From: Amycolatopsis circi
GTDB lineage: Bacteria > Actinomycetota > Actinomycetes > Mycobacteriales > Pseudonocardiaceae
Direction: 5' to 3'
DNA: 54,667 bases
Assembly: GCF_003385235.1 (NCBI RefSeq)
Contig: NZ_PQIA01000059.1
Coordinates: 1-54,667 of the forward strand
Below, piece after piece: positions 33,152 through 40,525 of the stretch. The number at the start of each line of letters is the position of its first letter. Position 1 is the first letter of the stretch. Under the pieces are notes generated by a model, which was not told where the DNA came from, ran no database searches, and saw only the letters and a program-made list of their open reading frames with translations. A program made the translations under genes and the position numbers.

Positions 33152-34078
33152 ATGTCTGTAGACCTGCCTGCCCGCCTGCGCTCGTCCAGTACGCCGGACG
33201 ACGGAATCCTCGAAGGCCCGCGCGTCCTGCGCCGCCTTCCGGACGGCGTTGAAGAACGTCCCTACGAGCTTTTCACCCTTCGCCCGCTCGGTCGGGTGAT
33301 CGGCGCGGAACTCTCCGGAGTGGACCTCGCCGCGCCGGTGACGCCGCGGCTGCGCGCGGAGCTGAACCGCGCGCTGCTGGAGTGGAAGGTGCTGTTCTTC
33401 CGCGACCAGCGCATCACGGCTGAGCAGCAGCGCGCGTTCGCCGCGAACTGGGGCGAGCTGGAGACCAACCCGTTCATTCCGCGGGGAGATTCCGACCAGG
33501 TCGTGCGCTTCACCCGCACCGCCGGGATGCCCGGGTACGAGAACATCTGGCACACCGACGTCACCTGGCGGCCGAATCCGGCGCTCGGTTCGGTGCTGCG
33601 GCTGGTCGAGGTCCCGCCGATCGGCGGCGACACGATGTGGGCCGACATGGCCGCCGCCTACGACAACCTGCCCGCCGACGTCCGCGAGCGGATCGACGGC
33701 CTCACCGCGGTGCACGACTTCGTCCCCGGCTTCGACCGGTTCACCGACCCGGACCTGCTGGCCCAGTGGCAGGACGCGTACCCGCCGGTCGAACACCCGG
33801 TGGTGCGGACCCATCCGGAGACCGGACGGCGGACGTTGTTCGTGAACCAGGCGTTCACCACGCACCTCGTCGGCCTCGACCGCGCCGAAAGCGACCGGCT
33901 GCTGCGGTATCTGTTCCTGCAGGCGCACACGCCGGAGTTCCAGGTGCGGTTCCGCTGGGAGCCGGATTCGGTCGCGTTTTGGGACAACCGCGCGACCCAG
34001 CACTACGCGGTCAACGACTACCACCCGCACGTCCGGATCGCGGAGCGTGTCGCGATCGTCGGGGATCGGCCCTACTGA
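33152..34078 (+). CDS. TauD/TfdA-family alpha-ketoglutarate-dependent dioxygenase
   Basis: 308 residues. A non-haem Fe(II) enzyme that hydroxylates or desulfonates a small substrate using 2-oxoglutarate. The metal triad is H134 and D136 (NIWHTDVTW) with a distal His in WDNRATQHYAVNDY; the 2-oxoglutarate Arg is in HVRIAERVAIVG. FRDQRITAEQQRAFAANWGELE is also typical. ATG 33152 follows GGGAG. No transporter or sulfonate genes are next to it, so taurine itself is not assured. Confidence 0.9.
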   Translation: MSVDLPARLRSSSTPDDGILEGPRVLRRLPDGVEERPYELFTLRPLGRVIGAELSGVDLAAPVTPRLRAELNRALLEWKVLFFRDQRITAEQQRAFAANWGELETNPFIPRGDSDQVVRFTRTAGMPGYENIWHTDVTWRPNPALGSVLRLVEVPPIGGDTMWADMAAAYDNLPADVRERIDGLTAVHDFVPGFDRFTDPDLLAQWQDAYPPVEHPVVRTHPETGRRTLFVNQAFTTHLVGLDRAESDRLLRYLFLQAHTPEFQVRFRWEPDSVAFWDNRATQHYAVNDYHPHVRIAERVAIVGDRPY

Positions 34079-34084
34079 CCTCGG

Positions 34085-34120
34085 GAGTGTTTGTGCCGGT
34101 TCTAACCGGCATAAACACTC
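34085..34120. terminator. Hairpin between the dioxygenase and TetR genes
   Basis: GAGTGTTT-G-TGCCGGTT (34085-34101) pairs with AACCGGCA-T-AAACACTC (34104-34120), one mismatch, two-base loop. It overlaps the last codon of the convergent tetR gene and can serve both directions. Confidence 0.65.
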
Positions 34121-34682
34121 ACGACACCCCGGTCAGGACGGTGTCGACAAGTCGTCCGAGGTAGGCGTCGTCGGCGGATTTCGCTCGGATCAGGGTGTGG
34201 AACCACAGGTTCCCGCCGAGCAGATCCATGATCATCTCCGAATCCGCGGCGTCGGCTAGCTCCCCTCGGTCGTGAGCGCGGTCGAAGACGGCCTGCTCGC
34301 GGCCGAGGCGGTCGGCGAAGAAGCGTCCGGCTGCCTCGGCGGTGGCGGGACGGTCCGGCAGCGCGGAAACGACGGCCGTGATGACGCGCCGGTTCGCCGG
34401 TTCGGACAGCAGGCGGTGGATCTGCTTCGCCAGTTCGAGGAGATCTCCGCGCAGGGAGCCGGTGTCGGGGATCGCGAAGGTCAGCTCCGGGGCCTGCACC
34501 AGGGCGTCGGCGAGGACCTCGTCTTTGGTCGCCCACGTGCGGTAGATGGTCGTCTTGTGCACCCCGGCCTGCGCCGCCACCGCTTCGATCGTCAGTGCGT
34601 CGTAACCGCGTTCGGCCAGCAGCGCGAGGGTCGCGGAGAAGATGGCGTCCGCCTTGCGCGGGCGGGAGGCGGTCCGGTCCAT
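34119..34682 (-). CDS. TetR-family transcriptional regulator
   Basis: 187 residues. The N-terminal HTH (RKADAIFSATLALLAERGYDALTIEAVAAQAGVHKTTIYRTWATKDEVLADAL) is classic TetR, followed by a TetR_C-like ligand domain. ATG 34682 sits six bases after TAGGAT, a good -10 element, so the message may be leaderless. Two copies of a 17-bp palindrome lie between this gene and the divergent hydrolase, so it most likely represses both. Confidence 0.92.
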   Translation of the reverse strand: MDRTASRPRKADAIFSATLALLAERGYDALTIEAVAAQAGVHKTTIYRTWATKDEVLADALVQAPELTFAIPDTGSLRGDLLELAKQIHRLLSEPANRRVITAVVSALPDRPATAEAAGRFFADRLGREQAVFDRAHDRGELADAADSEMIMDLLGGNLWFHTLIRAKSADDAYLGRLVDTVLTGVS

Positions 34683-34703
34683 GGCTCGATCCTAACCCAG
34701 GTT

Positions 34704-34720
34704 TGCAACGGTGCGTTGCA
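34704..34720. promoter_or_regulatory. TetR operator, proximal to tetR
   Basis: TGCAACG-GTG-CGTTGCA, a perfect 7+3+7 palindrome, 22 bp upstream of the tetR ATG and just upstream of its putative -10 TAGGAT. The same arms recur at 34752-34768. Confidence 0.8.
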
Positions 34721-34751
34721 TTTGGTCTCGACCCCGTGGTACACCTGCGAA

Positions 34752-34768
34752 TGCAACGCACCGTTGCA
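34752..34768. promoter_or_regulatory. TetR operator, proximal to the hydrolase gene
   Basis: TGCAACG-CAC-CGTTGCA, the second copy with the spacer inverted, 22 bp upstream of the hydrolase ATG. It overlaps GCATAT, a possible -10 element for the hydrolase. The centres of the two operators are 48 bp apart. Confidence 0.8.
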
Positions 34769-34789
34769 TATCGGCGGGAAGGTGGAGAC

Positions 34790-35530
34790 ATGAGCGACGC
34801 ACTGCCGGTGGTTTTCGTGCACGGCATCCGGCTGTCCGGGACGTGTTGGCAGCAGCAGAAACGCCTGGCACGCGGTCGAGTCGCCGCGCCGGACCTGCCT
34901 GGACACGGGACGCGACGCGGGGAGCGGTTCACCCTCGACGGCGCGGTCGATGCGGTCGCCGAGGCCATCGACGAGGTCGGCGGCCGGGCAGTCCTGGTCG
35001 GGCATTCCCTCGGCGGTTACGTCTCGATCGCGACCGCCGCCCGCCATCCGGATCGGGTCGCATCCCTGGTGGGAGCCGGATGTTCGCTCGTGCCGAGTTC
35101 GGTGTTGCGCGGCGGTTTCCGGTTCGCGCGGCGCGGCTTGGCGACGGCAGCTGACGACGGCGCGTCCTTCAGCGCGTGGCTGCTCCGCCGGGTTCTTCCG
35201 GCCGAAGTCGCCGAGCCGGTCATCGCCGCGGGAATCGCGTCCGAGGTCATTCCCGACGTGATGGAAGCAGCTGCCGGGATGGATCCGCTCGCTGACCTCG
35301 GACGGTACCCGGGGAGGGTACTTCTGCTGAATGGCCGCCACGACCACTTCCGGCTTGGCGAGCGGCGCTTTTTGGCTGCCTGCCGGGACGGAGCGCTGCA
35401 GGTAGTGCGGGGAGCGGGGCACTATCTGCCGCTCACGCACGGAGAAATGTGTGCGCGGGTGGTGGAGAGGGCTCGTGAGTGGCAATCCCGGTTAGAACCG
35501 CGATTGCCACTCACGAGGCCGAACGGATAG
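34790..35530 (+). CDS. Alpha/beta hydrolase under TetR control
   Basis: 246 residues. VVFVHGIRLSG (oxyanion), LVGHSLGGYVSIA (Ser nucleophile), LLNGRHDHF (acid) and VVRGAGHYLPLTHGE (His) form the catalytic set; the fold is a compact esterase/lipase-like type. The substrate is unknown. ATG 34790 follows GGTGGAG. The last codons, EWQSRLEPRLPLTRPNG, are encoded by a hairpin (35472-35517), so the natural C-terminus has grown into a terminator-like element. The divergent TetR gene and two operators suggest induction by a ligand of TetR, perhaps the hydrolase substrate. Confidence 0.88.
   Translation: MSDALPVVFVHGIRLSGTCWQQQKRLARGRVAAPDLPGHGTRRGERFTLDGAVDAVAEAIDEVGGRAVLVGHSLGGYVSIATAARHPDRVASLVGAGCSLVPSSVLRGGFRFARRGLATAADDGASFSAWLLRRVLPAEVAEPVIAAGIASEVIPDVMEAAAGMDPLADLGRYPGRVLLLNGRHDHFRLGERRFLAACRDGALQVVRGAGHYLPLTHGEMCARVVERAREWQSRLEPRLPLTRPNG
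35472..35517. terminator. Perfect hairpin overlapping the hydrolase 3' end
   Basis: CTCGTGAGTGGCAAT (35472-35486) pairs with ATTGCCACTCACGAG (35503-35517); inner CGGTT/AACCG extends it. It lies within the last codons before the stop at 35528-35530. Confidence 0.6.
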
Positions 35531-35532
35531 TG

Positions 35533-35614
35533 CTCACGAGTGGCGAGGCCGGCCGCCTTCCTCCCCTTCCCGCGCTCCCCCGCGCGGTCAAGGCGGCGCC
35601 TCGCCACTCGCGAG
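35533..35614. repeat. Second copy of the GAGTGGC hairpin and a gene-free stretch
   Basis: CTCACGAGTGGCGAGGC (35533-35549) pairs with GCCTCGCCACTCGCGAG (35598-35614), one mismatch, and the arm resembles that of the hairpin at 35472. From 35531 to 35906 I see no gene; the remainder holds GC-rich sequence and nothing I can name. Confidence 0.5.
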
Positions 35615-35906
35615 GCTTCCCCGGGGCAAATCCATGGAGCCGCGGTCGCGGGCGAAGCGGAAAGTCCCGCGCCCGCGGCTGTTTTCCCGGGTGGTGGCAC
35701 CCGCGCCCTCGACGACGGTCAACCCCCACGTGACCGTGTCGCCTCCCCCGCGAGGTGCTACCCGTGAGCGGCGGTGCGGCCTGAAAGTGTTCTGGGCCAC
35801 AGTTTCCGCGCTCATCGGTAAGGTACTCCCGCCCGGTACCGGTCGACCCCAGGCTTGAGCTGCATTTAAGGCAGATGCGCCGTCCGGGTGACGGCGGGAG
35901 GGCGGG

Positions 35907-36923
35907 TCAGCCGCGAAGTCCTTCGACTGTCGCGAAGCCATCACTGACCGTCACGCTCGTGCCGCGCCGTGCGGACATCTCCACAAACCGCCGGAGCGCG
36001 TCGTCGGCGTCGGTTCCCGTCAACGGTACGCATTCGTTGTCTTCGTCGCGGCGGATCGGCACCAATTCCACCCGCATCTGCTCGCCGACGACGCAGCCGG
36101 CGAGCAGGCCGTCGCGATGCCGGTCGCGCATGGCGGGCCAGTCGAAGACGAGGTTGCCCAGGCTGTAGAGGATCGGGCAGCCGCGGTAGACCTCGACTGG
36201 CTGCACGGTGTGCGGTCCGTGGCCGACGACCAGGTCGGCACCGGCGTCGATGATCGCGTGCGCGTAGGTCACCTGGTACTCGGTCAGTTCTTCGCCGGGG
36301 AGGCCCCAATGCATTGACACCACAACGTGGTCGGCTTCGGCGCGCGCCCGCCGGATGTCGGTGAGCAGGAGCTCCAGGTCACGGCGGACCGGCGTGGTGT
36401 GCACGATCGGCGGGCGGCCGGGGACGTCGAGGACGCGCGGATCCGGTTGGTACGACGTGTAAGCACCCGCCACTGCGACGCCCGGGGAGTCTTCCGTCGC
36501 TTCCTGGCCGACCGGCCAGCACAGTGACGTGTAGGCGAGGAACGCGATCCGGCCGCCGGGCCGTTCGAGGATCGCCGGCGCGTGCGCTTCGGCGAGGTTC
36601 GAGCCCGCGCCGCAATGCGCGATTCCGGCGCGGTCCAGCACGGCGAGGCTCGCCATCGCCGCGGCTGGTGGGTAAGTGACGTTGTTGGCCACCGAAACGA
36701 CGTCGATCTCGGCGGCGGTCAGCGCGGCGACCATCTCCGGCGGCGAGTGCCGCCAGTTCGGCTTGTGCGGGATGTCCATGCCGGTCGAGCCGGACAGCGG
36801 TCCTTCGAGATTCACGAACCGCACATCGGCGCCGGTGAGCAGCGAGGTCAACGGGTGGAACGCCGTTTCCGGGTTCGCGCGGCCCTGCAGGTTGACGTCT
36901 CCGCCGAGTACGAGCGTGATCAT
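35907..36923 (-). CDS. CapA-family protein (metallophosphatase fold)
   Basis: 338 residues. The family marks are LVLGGDVNLQGR (metal Asp), VRFVNLEGPL, SVANNVTY (in place of LANNH), VVSMHWGLPGEELTEYQ and ADLVVGHGPHTVQPVEVY, YSLGNLVFDW. CapA/PgsA proteins carry a calcineurin-like fold and were named from poly-glutamate capsule synthesis; actinobacterial members lack the other cap genes, as here, so the substrate is unknown. No signal peptide. The start is ATG 36923; it is divergent from the nuclease gene. Confidence 0.88.
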   Translation of the reverse strand: MITLVLGGDVNLQGRANPETAFHPLTSLLTGADVRFVNLEGPLSGSTGMDIPHKPNWRHSPPEMVAALTAAEIDVVSVANNVTYPPAAAMASLAVLDRAGIAHCGAGSNLAEAHAPAILERPGGRIAFLAYTSLCWPVGQEATEDSPGVAVAGAYTSYQPDPRVLDVPGRPPIVHTTPVRRDLELLLTDIRRARAEADHVVVSMHWGLPGEELTEYQVTYAHAIIDAGADLVVGHGPHTVQPVEVYRGCPILYSLGNLVFDWPAMRDRHRDGLLAGCVVGEQMRVELVPIRRDEDNECVPLTGTDADDALRRFVEMSARRGTSVTVSDGFATVEGLRG

Positions 36924-37048
36924 TGCGTCAACCCGTCCAAAGGAGGAATTCCCTCCAGCTCGTTACGAATCGTTGCCCTTTCGTCTTCCTCTGCTTCGCT
37001 TGTTCGGGGGACGATGCCTCGACCGTTGACATGCAGAGGGGACTCAGG

Positions 37049-39550
37049 GTGACCATATCCCGTCGTCCCGCCGGGGGCCGCAGCGCCGGTGGGGCAAGAC
37101 TGACCAGAGGCGCGGTTGCCGTCTCCGCCGCTGCTCTCGTGCTTGGCGGACTGGCCGCGCCCGCTTCGGCGGCGCCGAGCGCGGACGCCCTGATCGCCGA
37201 GGTCTACGGCGGTGGCGGCAATTCCGGCGCCACGCTGACCAACGACTTCATCGAATTGGCCAACCACGGCGGCGCGCCCGTCGCACTTGATGGTTACAGC
37301 GTCCAGTACCTGCCTGGTTCGGCGAGCGCGTCGAGCAAGTGGCAGGTCACGCCGCTGGCCGGGTCCGTCGCGCCGAAGGGCCGCTACCTCGTCGCGGAGG
37401 GAAAGGGGAACGGCGGCACTGTCGCGCTGCCGACGCCCGACGCGACCGGGGGCATCGCGATGTCCGCGACCTCCGGAACCGTCGCGCTCGTGTCCGACAG
37501 CGCGCCCCTGACCTGCAAGACCGCCGCTGATTGCGCGGCTGACAGCCGGGTCAAGGATCTCGTCGGCTTCGGCGATGCCGTTGTCCGCGAAGGAGATCCG
37601 GCCGCCGCGCCGTCCAACACGACCTCGGTCGCACGCGCGGCGACGCTCGCCGATACCGACAACAACAGCTCGGACTTCGCCGTCGGCGACCCGACGCCCA
37701 CCAACACCAAGGGCGAGACCACCGGCACCCAGCCCGGCGAACCCGGTGTCCCGGCGAAGATCCACGACATCCAGGGCACCACGCGGATTTCGCCGTTCAA
37801 GGACAAGCAGGTCGACGACGTCACCGGCGTCGTCACCGCGGTGCGCGGCTTCGGCTCGGCGCGCGGGTTCTGGATGACCGACCCGCATCCGGACAGCGAC
37901 CCGCGCACCAGTGAGGGCCTGTTCGTCTTCACCGGATCGACCACGCCGGACGTGGCGGTCGGCGACGCGATCACTGCGCAGGGCAAGGTCAAGGAGTACT
38001 ACCCGGATGCGCCCGCGACCTCGAACTACCAGTCGCTGACCGAGCTGACCAGTGCACAGTGGACGGTCGGCTCTTCGGGCAACCCGTTGCCTGCTCCCAC
38101 TGTGCTGACGGCCGACCAGGTGCCGGACATGCTGGCTCCGAACGCGGGCGGCAACATCGAATCGCTGCCGCTTGAGCCGTCGAAGTACGCGCTGGACTTC
38201 TGGGAATCGCACGAAAGCGAGATCGTCCAGGTTTCTGATGCGCGGGTGGTCGGCCCGAGCAACAAGTACGGCGAGCTGTATGTGACCACGAAGCCGCAGC
38301 AGAACCCGACGCCGCGCGGCGGGACGGTTTACCTTGGCTACGACAAGATCAACACTGGTGTGCTGAAGGTCCAGTCGATCATTCCGTCCTCACAGCAGGC
38401 GGCTCCGAAGGTCAACACCGGTGACGTGCTCACCGGCGTCACCTCCGGCCCGGTGGAGTACAGCAACTTCGGCGGGTACACGCTGTTCGCGTCGAAGCTG
38501 GGTGCGGCGAAGGACAACAAGCTGCAGCGGGAAACCACGCGCAAGCAGCGTCCGGGCGAGCTTGCGGTGGCGACGTACAACGTCGAGAACCTCGCACCGT
38601 CCGATTCGGACACCAAGTACGCGCAGCTCGCGCACGGCATCGTCGACAACCTCGCGACCCCGGACATCGTTACCCTGGAGGAAATCCAGGACAACAGCGG
38701 CGCGACCGACGACGGTACTGTCGACGCGGACGCGACGCTGAAGAAGTTCACCGACGCGATCGTCGCCGCCGGTGGCCCGCAATACCAGTGGCGGCAGATC
38801 GACCCGGTGAACGACCAGGACGGCGGACAGCCTGGTGGGAACATCCGCGTCGGCTTCCTGTTCAACCCATCACGGGTGTCCTTTGTGGATCGGCCGGGTG
38901 GCAGCCCGACTTCGTCAGTGGGAGTGACTTCCGACCATGGCAAGGCACACCTGACGCAGTCGCCCGGTCGGGTCGACCCGGGTAACGAGGCGTGGGAGGA
39001 CAGCCGGAAGCCGTTGGCGGGAGAGTTCGTGTTCCGCGGGCGCACGGTTTTCGTGCTGGCCAACCACTTCAACTCAAAGGGCGGCGACCAGCCGACGCAC
39101 GGCCGCTACCAGCCGCCGACGCGCAGTTCCGAGATCCAGCGGCAGAAGCAGGCGACGGTGCTGCAGGGGTTTGTGTCGCAACTGCTCGGAGCGGACCCGC
39201 GGGCGAACGTTGTGGTGGCTGGTGACCTGAACGATTACCAGTTCTCGCCCGCGCTGGCGAAGCTTACGTCGGGTGGGTTGTTGAAGGATCTGATCTCGAC
39301 GCTGCCGCCTGCTGAGCGGTACAGCTATGTGTTCGAGGGGCAGTCGCAGGTGCTGGACCACATTCTGGCTTCTGCCGCTCCGCGTGGGGTGGACTACGAC
39401 GTGGTGCATGTCAACGCTGAGTTCGCAGACCAGGCGAGTGACCATGACCCGCAGGTGGTGCGATTCCGTCCTTCGGCGGGGAATCCGTTCGCGGACTTCG
39501 CCAACGATGTGCTCGACCAGCTGGACCGCTTTCTGCACCGTACGGCGTAG
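37049..39550 (+). CDS. Secreted ExeM/NucH-type nuclease with lamin-tail domain
   Basis: 833 residues. A signal peptide ends near ASAAP (about residue 41). A lamin-tail domain follows (about 45-160: LIAEVYGGGGNSGATLTNDFIELANHG). An OB-like ExeM region spans about 230-500 (DDVTGVVTAVRG, GFWMTD). The endonuclease/exonuclease/phosphatase domain is at about 505-820: VATYNVENLAP, ATPDIVTLEEIQ, FVLANHFNSKGGDQP, NVVVAGDLNDYQFSP and ASDHDPQVVRF. It should degrade DNA outside the cell. GTG 37049 follows AGGGG by about eight bases; an ATG at 37031 is an alternative. A perfect hairpin follows. Confidence 0.9.
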   Translation: MTISRRPAGGRSAGGARLTRGAVAVSAAALVLGGLAAPASAAPSADALIAEVYGGGGNSGATLTNDFIELANHGGAPVALDGYSVQYLPGSASASSKWQVTPLAGSVAPKGRYLVAEGKGNGGTVALPTPDATGGIAMSATSGTVALVSDSAPLTCKTAADCAADSRVKDLVGFGDAVVREGDPAAAPSNTTSVARAATLADTDNNSSDFAVGDPTPTNTKGETTGTQPGEPGVPAKIHDIQGTTRISPFKDKQVDDVTGVVTAVRGFGSARGFWMTDPHPDSDPRTSEGLFVFTGSTTPDVAVGDAITAQGKVKEYYPDAPATSNYQSLTELTSAQWTVGSSGNPLPAPTVLTADQVPDMLAPNAGGNIESLPLEPSKYALDFWESHESEIVQVSDARVVGPSNKYGELYVTTKPQQNPTPRGGTVYLGYDKINTGVLKVQSIIPSSQQAAPKVNTGDVLTGVTSGPVEYSNFGGYTLFASKLGAAKDNKLQRETTRKQRPGELAVATYNVENLAPSDSDTKYAQLAHGIVDNLATPDIVTLEEIQDNSGATDDGTVDADATLKKFTDAIVAAGGPQYQWRQIDPVNDQDGGQPGGNIRVGFLFNPSRVSFVDRPGGSPTSSVGVTSDHGKAHLTQSPGRVDPGNEAWEDSRKPLAGEFVFRGRTVFVLANHFNSKGGDQPTHGRYQPPTRSSEIQRQKQATVLQGFVSQLLGADPRANVVVAGDLNDYQFSPALAKLTSGGLLKDLISTLPPAERYSYVFEGQSQVLDHILASAAPRGVDYDVVHVNAEFADQASDHDPQVVRFRPSAGNPFADFANDVLDQLDRFLHRTA

Positions 39551-39557
39551 CTAGTTG

Positions 39558-39610
39558 TCCGTGAGGGGAACCCTGAGGGACTCTGATTCCGTCAGGGTTC
39601 CCCTCACGGA
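39558..39610 (+). terminator. 19-bp perfect hairpin after the nuclease gene
   Basis: Arms TCCGTGAGGGGAACCCTGA (39558-39576) and its exact complement (39592-39610) with a 15-base loop. It overlaps the 3' end of the small minus-strand gene at 39604. Confidence 0.75.
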
Positions 39611-39810
39611 TGCTGCTGTCTTGGCCGATCCACCTGTCCGCGATTGTCTGGATCGTGGAGGGCTTCGGCGATCTTGGGAAGATCTTGAGGCAGAGCCTTC
39701 GCCGCGAAGGTCCTCGCCGTCAGCCACTTAAAGAGCGGCCGAGCAATACTTCCTATCAGCGTGCCGGACGCGGCAACAATTGCCGCGACTTCCGCCACCG
39801 TTGCCGTCAC
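39604..39810 (-). CDS. Small hypothetical protein with one hydrophobic segment
   Basis: 68 residues: TATVAEVAAIVAASGTLIGS is a possible helix, then RPLFKWLTARTFAAKALPQDLPKIAEALHD. I do not recognise the family. GTG 39810 has a weak ribosome site, but an AT-rich segment with a palindrome lies about 100 bp upstream and could be its promoter. It lies downstream of, and in the same direction as, the FtsK-type operon. Confidence 0.45.
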   Translation of the reverse strand: MTATVAEVAAIVAASGTLIGSIARPLFKWLTARTFAAKALPQDLPKIAEALHDPDNRGQVDRPRQQHP

Positions 39811-40153
39811 GACGTACGCCTTTCCCTACGTAGATCGCCCCGAGCTGCGGGCCAGGTGTGATGTCACCGGCGAGAACCGGGCGGTACCTACATCGAATAA
39901 ACCTGTATGCATTTGCATGCATAACCACACGAACGGGTGAATCATGACGACGTGGGCAGATCCACGCTGGGGCTGGCGCGTGGCTCCCAGGCGGGTGCCG
40001 TGACTTTAAGAGCAGACTCGCCAAGGGGTTGCTGACCTGGTGATATGGTCCCGCGATTTGCGCGACTCTCACGTCGTTCGGGCAGGTTGAGCCACTTTCT
40101 GAAGCGTTTTCGCCAGCCAAGTGCACCAAGTTCCGGCGAGATTCCATTCGTAG
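39811..40153. other. Gene-free stretch with an 18-bp palindrome
   Basis: TATGCAT-TTGC-ATGCATA (39906-39923) is an exact inverted repeat in an AT-rich patch that also holds AATAAACC. It may control the small gene at 39810 on the minus strand. No open frame here is convincing. Confidence 0.4.
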
Positions 40154-40525
40154 CTAACGTTTCGCGCGCCAGCCAAGCCCCAGCACCGCCTGGACCAGCT
40201 CCTGATAGCTCGGCTTGACCTCTTCCAGATACCGATCCAAATACTGCGGCCGCGCCGTAGTAACCGGCTGCGGGTCGTCCAGCGCCTCCACGAAGTTCAG
40301 TCGCGAAACGTTGTGCAGCGCCATTTTCCACCATCGGCTCGCGCGTTCGCGGGTCTTCTCTTCCCGATCCTGCGCAGCAGCAACTGCAGCGTGCGCGTCC
40401 GCCAGCTGGCGTTCGATCTCGTCCGCCCGCGCCAGTTCCCAAGCGCGCAGGCTGTCCGCCGAACCGCGGGCCAGGCCGACGATTTCCTTGTACCGCATGG
40501 CGGGGCTGGTGGTTCCCTCGGTCAC
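40154..40525 (-). CDS. Small helical protein coupled to the FtsK-type ATPase
   Basis: 123 residues with a long coiled coil (RAWELARADEIERQLADAHAAVAAAQ...EKTRERASRWWKMAL) and a C-terminal YLDRYLEEVKPSYQELVQAVLGLG. The family is unknown to me. The GTG start overlaps the ATPase stop (GTGA, 40522-40525), so the two are translated together and the protein probably acts with the ATPase. Confidence 0.7.
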   Translation of the reverse strand: MTEGTTSPAMRYKEIVGLARGSADSLRAWELARADEIERQLADAHAAVAAAQDREEKTRERASRWWKMALHNVSRLNFVEALDDPQPVTTARPQYLDRYLEEVKPSYQELVQAVLGLGWRAKR

